Source: Acephala macrosclerotiorum
Taxonomy: Eukaryota > Ascomycota > Leotiomycetes > Helotiales > Mollisiaceae
NCBI GenBank assembly: GCA_014904845.1
Contig: MU119379.1
Location: 52,105-116,104 of the forward strand
Direction: 5' to 3'
Length of the DNA: 64,000 nt
The notes beneath the pieces are model-generated. The model was not told the DNA's origin and made no database searches. It was given only the letters and a program-made list of their open reading frames with translations. Positions 33,721 to 44,050 of the stretch are shown piece by piece. Each line of letters starts with the position of its first letter. The stretch's first letter is position 1. Made by a program: the position numbers and the translations under genes.

Positions 33721-36700
33721 GAGGATACATCAACGGGTGGAAGGAGAAGAGACAGTCTTCGCATTCCGGCATACCCGCAGCTTCACGACCAGTCACTGCG
33801 TGGGAGGGCACGACTGATCGCGACCAGAGCCTCAAAAAAATTATCGAAGAGGCCGTGTTGGCCGCGTTTGAGAGCGATGTTTTCAAGACCGCGGTCGCGT
33901 CGCAGGTGGACCCAGCGTTTTCACGACAACAGGAGAAATTGAATCAATTGAAAGCGACAAATCTCAATCTGGAATCGACACTCCAATCACATTTCGATGA
34001 GGTGGTGAAACCTATTCAAGATCACCTGATTGGCCTGGATATTCCGCAGTATGGAGCGGAGCTGGAGGGATTATCGACTGGTCTGAGGAGCCTCGAAGGT
34101 CAACTGAATGATCTACACATCCCGGATCATTCGAAAGAGCTCAATGATCTTTGGTCGGGGCAGACCAGATTACTCAAATTGATAGAGACTCGATTCGATG
34201 GTTTGGAAAATCGCGTGGAGGAGTTCGACCGGAAACTGGAGCATCTCGACAAATCGACTGTGGATGCCGACCTGAGATCAGCCCTCCGATTCGGTGAGCT
34301 CTCCAATGAACTTCAAGATCGAAATACGACCTTGGGTGATAGAATTTGGGAAATCGAGAGAGACTTGGGTAAGAAGATAGACGCCCACCAGAGGAAGGTC
34401 ACCGGTGCATGTGAAGAACTGGGGAAGAATGTTCGGACCATTGGCTCAACTTTGGAGACGATGCAGACCCAAATGGATCAGGACGACGTTCTCATAGCCG
34501 TGAACAAGGCAATTTCTCGCGTCGAACTCTCAGAAAAGGCACTCAGACGAGACATCATGGCCCTTCAGGAGAAGGTCTCCAGTATTGATACTTCGGCTAT
34601 TCCTTTTCAATCGAGGAAGCTGGAAACGATTGAGAGAGCAGTGTCTGAAATCAAGAAGGAGATTGAAGTGCAAGGCAACTTGGCATCTCTGGACTCGAAA
34701 TTGCTCTCCACAAACACTGCACGACTTGAAAATATCGTTTCTGGGGTGGGGAAGTTACAGACTTTGGCCGAATCCACGAATGGGGTATCTCGTGAAGTTT
34801 CGGAATCACTAGAATTGAACGTAACATCCGTCAAGGATGATATTGAAGCAGTTCGATTGCACATCACGGCACTTGATGGCGTGGTTGTATCTCATGCGGA
34901 GAAACTCGGGGAAGCAGTATCAAGCATGACACGGATGGAAGGCGCTTTGGTGGGTCTCGATACTGCGGCAATCGGCAAGCTGGGAAGTCTGGAGTCGAGC
35001 ATGGGAAGAATTGAGGAAAGCTTGACCCCTCTTCATTCTCACACCACGAAATTGGATGATCTCGAATCGACCTTGAGAGGGGTAGACAGGGATCTGAAGC
35101 CCCACAAAAATGTTCTCAACGACCTGACATCGACAATTTCGGAGATGAAAACCAACATCAGCGCAGCACTCTCTTCACATGATGAATCCCTGAGCACGAT
35201 ACGACAGCAAGTTTCCAACACATCTTCCATAGACCAATTGACTTCCACCTTATCTGATCTCCAGTCCAGCATCGAAGAGAAATTGACTGCTTCTGTAAGA
35301 ATCATCGAAAACGACACTTCTGAAATCTTGGAGGCATTGGAAAATTCAAAGACAATTGCCGCAAGCGATCATGAGTATGTCACCGAGACCCTCCGGTCAA
35401 TCATCGATGCCAGCGACGATACGAAGCAAGAAATTACCGATCTGCAACACACAATCCTCACGACTGTTCAAGACCATGGAAGTGCGGCACCCAAGAAGGA
35501 AGATATTACTACCTTCCAGACAACTGTCCTTCAGGCTCTCCAAAGAAACGGTTCTAGGTTGGATGAAGTTGGTGAATTTAAGCCAATGGTTGAACTTTCG
35601 GCCAAATTGGATGAGCTCGCTACTTCGATACCGAGAAACCTGGAACCGGTCCTCCGCTCTACCTCAAGATCTGCGGTTGACGAGATCACCGGCCACCTAG
35701 AAGGACTAGACAGCAAGTTGCAGACAGGGCTTGAGTCTGTGACAGCAACTATCGATGCACGGGTTGAAAAATCCCATTCGCCGATCACTGAGATTCTTGA
35801 GCAAGTCCGAACCAGCAAAGCGTTCCTGGAGACTGAGAAGGCCGAGCTTCGCGAAGAGCTCCAAACAATCAGGACATCGGTCGAAGCAAGCAAGGCGACG
35901 CACGCGAAGGAGGCCACCTCTATTATTGCCCTGCTCCAAGATATACAGGACGCGTCCAAGGATCTGGAGATACTCCGGCAAGTTGAATTCTGGGGACAGA
36001 GATGCAATTCGAAGCAGGCAGCGGATCTATCAGCCGTTACCGAGCTACTCCAAGCCTCCCGGGAACGCGACGAGGCACTGCTCTTGTCAGTAGCTGATCT
36101 TGGGGAGAAAAATTCTGGTATAGTTGGGTACTTAGAATCAGGAGAAGTTAAATCCTCAAACCTCCTGAGAGATTTGGATGCCATCAAATCCATCTTGCAA
36201 AATGACGAGAAGATATCCTCTGTCCAGCAGATTGCGACTGACACGGTACGTGCTCTGGACGCGATTCAACTTGATCTTCATCAAATTAAGGAAGACCAAA
36301 CGACTCGCGCCATCAAGCAACTCCTTCTTCAAAATGCATCTTCGATGGCGACGGCGTATGAAGGCATCGTCGCTATAGACACCAAGATCAAAACCAGCGA
36401 AGACTGCCTTCTCACTGCGGTCCAGGACGCCCGGACAGGGTTATCAAAAGACATACTCGATGCCGCCTCGAGCACAACAACCTCTGTCGCCGACGACATC
36501 GCTGATCTCAAAATCGATCTTGCGTCACGAATTTCGACCTCTAGCAACGTTTTGAGGGCGGAAATCAAAGGAATGGACCTGTCTCCAGCTACGATTGCTA
36601 TTGAATCTCTAAGGGACGAGGTTCAGTCATCTTCCACTGAAATGCATGGCGACATCGTGTTTGCTACTGAAGACATAAAGTCACGCTTGGATTCCTCAAT

Positions 36701-38678
36701 CGATTCACTGGCCAAGATTCTCAAAGATCATGGCATTGCAAACGAAGAGACTTCTCGGAAAACAGGCGCAGCCATTGAAAATCTGAAAGGGGAGGTTCAG
36801 TCCTGCTCCGATATTATGCAAGATTACACCAAACTTGTAGCTGAAAACGTCAAGAAAGATGTCAGAGATCGGATCGAAGCATTGGCCAAGGATGTCAAAG
36901 GCCTTGGCCACGAATATGGCAAGGCATCGCAACAACATGTTGCTGCACTGTCCCATCTCGAGGAGGTCTCGAAGACAAACACAGCTTCTCTCGCCGGTGG
37001 CCTTGGCAAAGTCCAGCAAGCTCTCAGCCCAGTTTCAGAAACGAGGGACGATGTCAGAGCGATCGTCGCTGGTGTCCTGGAACTTGACCAGATTGCCAAA
37101 TCCAGCAAGGAAATCATTTCAACCATCCACGGCTTGGTTCGGACAACCAGCGAGAAGCTTGACACTACTTCAAGCGAGATGAAGACTGTCATTGACTCTT
37201 CTAACGCAGAGACTCTCAAAGTCGTAGAAAGCAACCACTCGATCCTTTCGGAGTTCCACAATGTCACCACTGGGGAGCTCTCTAGAATCCGAACGCACGT
37301 CAAGGATGTCGATATCTCACTCGCCAAGGCTGTCAGCGAGTCGGAGGCAACCAACGCATCCATCCTCTCGTCTTTGACGGGCACTACCACATATCTTCAC
37401 CAACTTCAAGAGACATTGAAACGAGCCGATGGCGAGAGACAGGAGGCGATGAAAACTATCAAGATGGACTTCTCGGACGTTGGAAGACTGATTCTCCACG
37501 ATACCGCTGATTTAAAGTCACAAGTTACACGTGACTTAGGTGCAATCAACATCGAGCTTGCCAGCGGCATTGACGGAATCAAGACCAAGGTCGATGAAGC
37601 CGCTGTACAAGCAAAGAGGGAACACGAGATCACTCTTGCAGCCCTCAAGTCGGAAAGCAAATTCTTGTCTGATTCAGTCGTTCGCGAGGCTCAGAACACC
37701 AGCGCTGCAATCGAGAATGCCAAGGAATCCATTGCATCCGAAGCGGGAAAGACCAGGACTTCATTGGGCTCTAATCTCACACTCGTTCAGCAATCAATTT
37801 CAAGTAGCATTGAAAGTATCTCGAACGATGTCGGTAAAGGGTTCACAGAGGCTGCAGCCGAGAGGAAAGACTCCAAGAAGGCCTTGGACGCCAACTTCGC
37901 CACCATGTCCGACTCCCTTCACCACTCAACCGAAACCACACAAGCCGCCGTCGAATCCTTACAATCCCGTCTCCTTTCCGACGCGCAGAAGATGAACGCC
38001 ACGCTTCGCCTAAGCATCGATAGCATGAAATCCGACATCTCCGACCTCACCACCGACATCAACACCAGCAACTCCGGTATCCGCGACGACGTCCGCTCCC
38101 TAGACAGCAAAATCCTCAACCGCTTCAAAGGTGTCGAGACCTCACTAACCTCAACCTCAACCACTCTCTCCCACACAATCACCAACACCGAAACAACCCT
38201 CCAATCAAGCATCTCCAACATTTCCAACGGCATAGGCGCCATCGACGCCGCTGTCCGCGTAAATTCTGCCGCCATCGCCCGCGTCGACAAAGCGGTCCTC
38301 GAAACCGCATCTCAAGTAAAAGGCGTAATCCTAGACAACCACCACGAGCTAGAAATCCAACTCGATGAAGGGCTACACGAATCCGGTACTCGCATGAAAG
38401 GCGTATCAGAATTCGACATTCCGCGTCTAGAGCAGAAACTAGAGGCTATTGGGAAGCGGAATAGAGATGCGTTGGAGGTTATTGGTGCGAGGGTTGTGGG
38501 GACGGCGAAGAAGTTTGATGAGATGGTTACGCATCATGGGGCGCAGAAGGAGAAGTTGAATGGGAATGGAGTGGGGTTGGAGAGGAGTGTCAGTGAGTTG
38601 AGTACGAGTGGGAGGTTGAGGGTTAGTAGTAATGCTAGCTCGAGGGATAGTGGGTTTGCGAGGATGTCGGGGTTGTAG
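33711..38678 (+). CDS. Giant intronless coiled-coil protein (1,655 residues), unknown function
   Basis: One unbroken frame of 4,968 bp; an in-frame stop lies 15 bases before the ATG at 33,711. After a short basic head (RGYINGWKEKRQSSH, SRPVTAWEG) almost the whole protein is helix-prone, with heptad-like spacing of Leu/Ile and many Asp, Glu, Lys, Ser and Thr (for example LEGLSTGLRSLEGQLNDL). It is poor in Cys, Trp and Pro, and there is no signal peptide or membrane segment. The C-terminal 40 residues are Ser/Gly/Arg-rich. Long coiled coils of this kind serve as tethers or scaffolds (golgins, spindle-pole or septal-pore proteins), but nothing in the sequence names a role. Base use changes near 37,870-38,350, where C-rich codons dominate. 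Confidence 0.8.
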   Translation: MSMRGYINGWKEKRQSSHSGIPAASRPVTAWEGTTDRDQSLKKIIEEAVLAAFESDVFKTAVASQVDPAFSRQQEKLNQLKATNLNLESTLQSHFDEVVKPIQDHLIGLDIPQYGAELEGLSTGLRSLEGQLNDLHIPDHSKELNDLWSGQTRLLKLIETRFDGLENRVEEFDRKLEHLDKSTVDADLRSALRFGELSNELQDRNTTLGDRIWEIERDLGKKIDAHQRKVTGACEELGKNVRTIGSTLETMQTQMDQDDVLIAVNKAISRVELSEKALRRDIMALQEKVSSIDTSAIPFQSRKLETIERAVSEIKKEIEVQGNLASLDSKLLSTNTARLENIVSGVGKLQTLAESTNGVSREVSESLELNVTSVKDDIEAVRLHITALDGVVVSHAEKLGEAVSSMTRMEGALVGLDTAAIGKLGSLESSMGRIEESLTPLHSHTTKLDDLESTLRGVDRDLKPHKNVLNDLTSTISEMKTNISAALSSHDESLSTIRQQVSNTSSIDQLTSTLSDLQSSIEEKLTASVRIIENDTSEILEALENSKTIAASDHEYVTETLRSIIDASDDTKQEITDLQHTILTTVQDHGSAAPKKEDITTFQTTVLQALQRNGSRLDEVGEFKPMVELSAKLDELATSIPRNLEPVLRSTSRSAVDEITGHLEGLDSKLQTGLESVTATIDARVEKSHSPITEILEQVRTSKAFLETEKAELREELQTIRTSVEASKATHAKEATSIIALLQDIQDASKDLEILRQVEFWGQRCNSKQAADLSAVTELLQASRERDEALLLSVADLGEKNSGIVGYLESGEVKSSNLLRDLDAIKSILQNDEKISSVQQIATDTVRALDAIQLDLHQIKEDQTTRAIKQLLLQNASSMATAYEGIVAIDTKIKTSEDCLLTAVQDARTGLSKDILDAASSTTTSVADDIADLKIDLASRISTSSNVLRAEIKGMDLSPATIAIESLRDEVQSSSTEMHGDIVFATEDIKSRLDSSIDSLAKILKDHGIANEETSRKTGAAIENLKGEVQSCSDIMQDYTKLVAENVKKDVRDRIEALAKDVKGLGHEYGKASQQHVAALSHLEEVSKTNTASLAGGLGKVQQALSPVSETRDDVRAIVAGVLELDQIAKSSKEIISTIHGLVRTTSEKLDTTSSEMKTVIDSSNAETLKVVESNHSILSEFHNVTTGELSRIRTHVKDVDISLAKAVSESEATNASILSSLTGTTTYLHQLQETLKRADGERQEAMKTIKMDFSDVGRLILHDTADLKSQVTRDLGAINIELASGIDGIKTKVDEAAVQAKREHEITLAALKSESKFLSDSVVREAQNTSAAIENAKESIASEAGKTRTSLGSNLTLVQQSISSSIESISNDVGKGFTEAAAERKDSKKALDANFATMSDSLHHSTETTQAAVESLQSRLLSDAQKMNATLRLSIDSMKSDISDLTTDINTSNSGIRDDVRSLDSKILNRFKGVETSLTSTSTTLSHTITNTETTLQSSISNISNGIGAIDAAVRVNSAAIARVDKAVLETASQVKGVILDNHHELEIQLDEGLHESGTRMKGVSEFDIPRLEQKLEAIGKRNRDALEVIGARVVGTAKKFDEMVTHHGAQKEKLNGNGVGLERSVSELSTSGRLRVSSNASSRDSGFARMSGL

Positions 38679-40663
38679 ATTGGTTGGGAGGTGGAATGGT
38701 AGGTGCGAAATCATGGGATTGGCGTTTCTTGGGATTTAAAATCGCATGGATTGCAGCGACGCTTACACAGCAAACCGTAATGGCATATTTTCTTTTGTTG
38801 CTAATATCTATTCGTTAATGATTGAATCTTGTTCTTTGAATTGCAATTAAGTTGTGTTGAGTGCGGGGTAGATGAGGGGCAAGCTGCCACACCTCGAGGC
38901 GGTATTGGGCTGCGCTAATTGTCTCTCTCTTTGTACTTGGTCTTATTCGTTGCATGTCAAACACGGACTCGAGAAGAGTTTCGACGTGTCCAGTCAAGCC
39001 CCGAGAGGTGGCTCGAATTGGAGGTGCTTCGAGTAATGTGTGCCAACCCCTTTTTAAGCACTTCTCACGTTGAACTGCCTTGTTCGTGTTTCAAGCCTTT
39101 ACAGCGACCATCGCTCCTTCCCCTGCTCGGAATGAATAGCTTCGGAGGCAAGGCCGATACCAGAAGCAATCCCTTTCCCCAAGGGAGATAAGAAGAACAG
39201 CGGGTCCATATTTGCAAAGTACTAGTGCCTAGTATAAGTTTGAAGTCTTGAAGTAAACAGAGCACAAGTGTTGTCAGTAATTTATCGAGGCTAGGAGGGG
39301 AGTTTCGGGTGAAGAAGGTTCGGGTGAGTCCTAGGATGGGGAACCTTAGTCTGAAGCCACGTCACAAGAGTTACCCAGCCGTTACCTACACACAAGATTA
39401 CCTGTGTGGCTTTTGTTGCTACGCCGTCTTCGGCCCTTGGGTCAGGGGAGGGAGGGAGGCTGGGGTAGGTGGATCGTGGAGGCCTCATCAAATTTCGAAG
39501 TGAAGTGTGGCGGGGCCAATTAAAGCCGAAAGGCCTCCAGTCCAGTTCATTTAATCCGGGATTAGGTATGGCCCGAAGGCGAGCAGCGCAATGTGATGGC
39601 TTTGAGTTGCCTCGGACTTTGGGTGTGTCAATATCTCATTGAAATCAAAGGGCGAGGGACATTGCAGAATTCGTCACGTAAGTGGTGTGAACCTCTCGAA
39701 TCTTCATGTGTGAGCGGGGTAGACGAGGGGAAATTTTGAGCGACCACAGCCCTGGAGCGTTAGCGATACAGTCCCTGAAAATTAGTAGACATTCACTAAA
39801 TTACAGTGACCAAAGCTGAAATGAAAAGGCAGACGGACGAAGTTGCACACCGACGAGGTCTAGCAGACGTCACTTCTGTGGGCTTGTGTCTCCTTTCATT
39901 TGGAATCGAATTGGAGATTTTAAAGGTGATGAGTGGTAGGTCGATGTTCCAGGCTTCTAATTGCCATGCTCCTTTTCCAGTGCATGATCGCAAACTCGTT
40001 TAGGCCTTCAAGACCCAGAGCTACAAGGCTCGCTAGCAGCCATCATCAGTGGTAACTTCAATTTCCTGCATTTCCCCGAACATTAAATCGAAGACAATGG
40101 AGACTTCTTTGCTGATATTAAATGCTTTTCTATTCTCATTCATCTCCTGTACAAGCAGTCATTTTCATTCTGTGACTTATTTTGAAGTATTCAACAAGAC
40201 TTTCGCTAGATTTTACTGAGGCTTGCTAAGGTTGGGCCCCTTTTGAATGAGCACGCTCGGCCAGACTCAGCATGCTCGATGCTCCCCACCTCTAAGCCTG
40301 CCTTGTAACGCCCATATTTTCTTTAAGGTTTCGAGAAGGCCGAAGTTGGGGTTCTTTGATCCCTATATGGTATTCTCGAAGTTCTTGATGGCAGTGCCGC
40401 AAATTTGATACGATGTCTGCTGGCGAAATAGCGATCTTCGACTAGGGAGGGCCGAGTTCTTGTCTACTTTTGCTTGATGCCCCCTTCACAAGCCCAAGTT
40501 AGGTGGAATCTGGCCTCTCTATCTTCGCCTTTACATCTCATGCTTCTCCCTTGGGTTTCCTTTTTCTCTGCGTCTGTGGCCCATTCAAACAGCATCTTCC
40601 TTACGCAACGCCAACTCTCTCCACCCAACCATACTTCATCCTCTGACTCGTTTAGACACAGTA
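38679..40663. other. Region without recognised gene
   Basis: Two kilobases of ordinary composition. The short frames on both strands (60-90 codons) have no recognisable features, and no RNA gene or repeat stands out. Confidence 0.4.
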
Positions 40664-41736
40664 ATCGTCTCATATCGCGAAGCAATAGCCATTACTCAAG
40701 TTGTCTTCTTCGTCCCCTCACTACTTGACGGCATCTTCTTAGCTCTCCACCACGGCTTCTCCAAAAGCTCCGGATGGTCCTCCTCTTCACATTCTTCCTC
40801 CTCCGTCTAATCGGCCCAATCCTCTTGATCATCGGTATCGAGCATACCTCAAAATCATTCATCACTGGTTCTCTTGTCTGTATCTCAATCGGTATCTCGC
40901 CATTGACCCTCATCTGTCTCGGTCTTTTAGCGAGAGTGTAAGTTCTCACCTCCCTCTCGGATGGTAATGAAGCCTTAACAGAAATCTTAGAAACCAAGCA
41001 GCACAAATGCCCATCCCACGTTCAATCTTCCAAATCCTCAGCACCATCTTCCTCGCAGGACTCTGCCTGGGAGTGTACGGTGGAACACAACTCGCAGATA
41101 CGACCAACGCAGCGAATTTTACGCACTATAACACCTACTCCAAAATCTCCATCAGCATCTTCACCAGTATCTTCGTCATTATCCTTTTCCATGTTCCTCT
41201 TCCTCGCTACGAAACTCTTTTACATTCCTTCTGGAGAACGAAGACTATTACTCGCTGTTGGATTGTCCTAACTGTTCTTGGTTATCCACTTCACGTACGC
41301 ATTGCTCATTGATTTCGCCCGAGATAAGAGGTTCAACTCTTTCTTCGGGAACGCGACGTTTTATCTTTGCATGGGTGTTCTGACCGAGTTTGTTGTTGTG
41401 GTGGTTGTCTGTGAATTGATAAGCTTCACGTTGAAAAAATTGCCGAAGGGAGAGGAGAATGACTGCGAGGCGATGGAGATGCGAGGACATATCCCTGTGA
41501 ATTCCACGGATTCGAGCTCGACAAATGTGGCTTTGAAAGGGGGGGGGGACGAAAGAGGGTTGAGAAGCCGAAGAGGAAGTTTAAGGGTCCCGTGTCTTGG
41601 TTGTACTTCCAGGCGCATGATGCTTATGCTGCGCGCAAGGAGACCAAACGTTGAGAAGAGAGATATGATGGATACATTCAAAGGAGCAGGTAGTCTTGGA
41701 GGTTCAACTTGTTTATGTATTCTGTTATCTGAATAG
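40664..41736 (+). pseudogene. DUF7702-like multi-pass membrane protein, frameshifted
   Basis: Pieces in order: SYREAIAITQVVFFVPSLLD and HHGFSKSSGW; after a one-base break LLFTFFLLRLIGPILLIIG, then IGISPLTLICLGLLARV; an intron (GTAAGT...CTTAG, about 40,937-40,989); QMPIPRSIFQILSTIF; then GERRLLLAVGLS and FLVIHFTYALLIDFARDK in two further frames, ending with CMGVLTEFVVVVVV. This follows the seven-helix layout of fungal DUF7702 proteins. At least three frame breaks, and ATC where the start ATG is expected (40,664), mark it as a pseudogene. The function of the family is unknown. Confidence 0.6.
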
Positions 41737-42159
41737 CATTTTCATTTGTTCATCATAGCTGGGGACATCACGACCTCATTATATCGATGCCATTTTGGCA
41801 TGTCACATCCTTGGTCCGTTGCCGTCGTGCCATTTTTGCAATCGCTATTGCGATCCATCCCTCGCGTGCTGTTGTATCTATCTTGCGCTCCCCGCTCCTT
41901 GAGTGGTTGACCACATTCATGATACTCTCTCCTTAAACGACTCTGCGCCTGCAAACGTGTTCCATCCGTGGTTCTCTGTGGCAGAGGTCGAGGTTGGCAG
42001 CATTGGTTTCACCCATGTGCTGCAACGCCTGCCACAGTCGTCATAGCAGATCTTCTTGTGTCAGACACACTTGTGCTCGTTCTCATGCCAGACAAGGTCC
42101 TATTAGAGAGACCCAATAGATCGAAGCGTATTCTCAGTCATGGTTCGACATTCCTTGCT
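41737..42159. other. Intergenic region
   Basis: Downstream ends of the DUF7702-like relic and of the 434-residue gene meet here. Nothing recognised. Confidence 0.4.
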
Positions 42160-43464
42160 TCAGTGCCAATTCCCACGGCCATAAACATCCCAATGCTTAG
42201 TGGAGTAGTATCTACCAGCCCAGCCTTTCAAGTTCACAGGAATCTCTTTCTCATCACTCCGAGCATATTCAACTTGTTCTGGCGTAAGATCACCATCACG
42301 CTCCAGCCGCTGAATGGATTCCTCGGCTCTCGGCACGGGAAGATACCAATCTGACATGTATTTCACGGAAATGTTGTGCTTCAACTCGTTCATTTGCTCC
42401 ACAAACTTGGATGACCCAAACTCATCGAAAGGAGGACTTGGAATAGTGAGGTTCCTGGGAAATAGATAGTCTCTTATAGCCTCAACACTCGGCCAGCCAG
42501 ACTTTCGGTACAGATCCCGTACCCAGCCTTCCCATCTCGGTGGACAGAGTTCGGGTGTATAAGTCTTCTCGGTATATACGCCCCCTAGCACAAATCCTTC
42601 ATCGAGTGCCGCAGTCTTCACAATGAAGTCCTCCAACCCAACAGGAATCGTCCTCGCATACTGAATCTCCGGTCCATGAAAGCCCGTCTTGATCTTGTAC
42701 TCTCTCGGAGTCGAGTCCCGGGTATCATACTGGTCAAAAAAGTAATCGCGATTGCCGTCTCCCTGCGTAGAAATGACATGGAACCGATTACTCGAGGTAT
42801 CCAACACGATAGCATCGCCAGTACCCCACATTCCACCCCTCACAATTGAAATTGGGATCACGGACTTCGGAAATAGGTCGTCGAAATACATCATTGCCTC
42901 TTCAAACGTATCGGTCGTAGATTTCGCATTGTAGATGATCCAATGTCCCAAGGGGTCTCTGGACAAGTATATATCCTCTTCTTTCCGGTAGTCAACAAAC
43001 CGGCTGTCGCGATAGAGAATATCTCGTTCGCCCATCCATCCACCCTCGGCATTGCGGTTGACATAAGGCATTTGCTGCATCGTCTCGATTACCAGTTCCG
43101 AAAGACCCATCTGCCGTGCAAGTGTAACATTTATAGCCTTGTCTCCGACGTGTGGTGGGTACTCGATCGAGTCTGGTCCTAGGTATTTCATGTCCCGCAA
43201 AAGCTCATACCACTTCGTCACCAAGCCCACAGTTTCTACGACATTGTACGGAGGTGTAATCGGTAGAGGAGGTTCGTAGAAAAAGAGACGATATGTGATC
43301 AGGGCCTGGATGAGGAGGACGCCTGCGACCAGGGAGTAGAGGGCTCGTCGTGGGAGGCAAGTGACTCGTGAGGTCCACGTCGTTGGCGCAGGAAGGAGAG
43401 GCGCATCTTGTTCCAGGTCTGAATTGCCTAGAATCTTTGCGATTGATATCTTCGCCATGATCAC
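42160..43464 (-). CDS. Uncharacterised type II membrane protein, paralogue of the divergent neighbour
   Basis: An intronless minus-strand frame of 434 residues. Residues 42-61 (LYSLVAGVLLIQALITYRLF) form a single membrane anchor after a 40-residue cytosolic head; the rest would lie in the secretory lumen or outside, with two or three N-x-S/T sites. The segment WYELLRDMKYLGPDSIEYPP, then NVTLARQMGLSELVIETMQQ and MPYV, is clearly related to the gene at 44,051 on the other strand. Later motifs are DSRFVDYRKEED and GGMWGTGDAIVLD. I know no biochemical function. A second ATG two codons on could be the true start. The 586 bp between the two genes should be a shared promoter. Confidence 0.8.
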   Translation of the reverse strand: MIMAKISIAKILGNSDLEQDAPLLPAPTTWTSRVTCLPRRALYSLVAGVLLIQALITYRLFFYEPPLPITPPYNVVETVGLVTKWYELLRDMKYLGPDSIEYPPHVGDKAINVTLARQMGLSELVIETMQQMPYVNRNAEGGWMGERDILYRDSRFVDYRKEEDIYLSRDPLGHWIIYNAKSTTDTFEEAMMYFDDLFPKSVIPISIVRGGMWGTGDAIVLDTSSNRFHVISTQGDGNRDYFFDQYDTRDSTPREYKIKTGFHGPEIQYARTIPVGLEDFIVKTAALDEGFVLGGVYTEKTYTPELCPPRWEGWVRDLYRKSGWPSVEAIRDYLFPRNLTIPSPPFDEFGSSKFVEQMNELKHNISVKYMSDWYLPVPRAEESIQRLERDGDLTPEQVEYARSDEKEIPVNLKGWAGRYYSTKHWDVYGRGNWH

Positions 43465-44050
43465 CTCAACGAGAGAAAGGGATGGGGGAGGGAAAGTTGC
43501 GATTTAATCCGAAGCTGAAATTCAAGGCAGGCTAGCACCGCTAAAAATAGGCTCGATTTCTTCAACCTTAAAATAGCCTCAACACGAGGTCGAACTCTTT
43601 TTTGTTCAAGCATTGTCATACAAAATAATTTACTGGAGCCTCTTACAAGTCCTGGATCATTGGCTGGAAGGGAAGTCCTCGTATTTGGTGCTGGTGGTCA
43701 TCGCTGCAGAGTTGCAGACAGGTGTTGTGGCACAGCTAACAGTGATTTCTCCGTTCTGGCGAGCTTTCTAGGCATTCTAGGCAGGCATTCAGGGGCTTAA
43801 ATTTAACATCAACCCTTCTGTCTTTATATAAACAGGTTAAACACAGTCACTTCCCTGATTTTCAAGAACCTTCTTCCCAAGTCCTCAGGTCTTGCGCATA
43901 TTTGTTGTTTTAATAAGCAGCTTGTGCTTCCCGTTCGGATTCAGCGCAACTGTTGAGCCCAGTGCCGAAGTAGGTTCCATCATCGCTGGGTCCAATTCTT
44001 CTAGCAGCAAGATCCCAGGTTTCCACCCGAATATTCAACTCTCATTCACA
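43465..44050. promoter_or_regulatory. Shared promoter region of the divergent paralogues
   Basis: The stretch separates two divergently transcribed related genes. No open frame with features; a splice-like TAATAAGCAG lies at 43,912-43,921, so the plus-strand gene may have an intron in its leader. Confidence 0.45.

Noticed and set aside
33455..33817. 120-codon frame overlapping the start of the coiled-coil gene
   Set aside because: It overlaps two other frames at the same place, has no features and is the least likely of the three.
34607..38290. Several long minus-strand open frames inside the coiled-coil gene (up to 237 codons at 35,531-36,244 and 188 at 36,824-37,390)
   Set aside because: They are Ser/Arg/Leu-rich mirror images of the plus-strand gene's codon bias, with no motifs, and the plus strand is continuously open for 1,655 codons.
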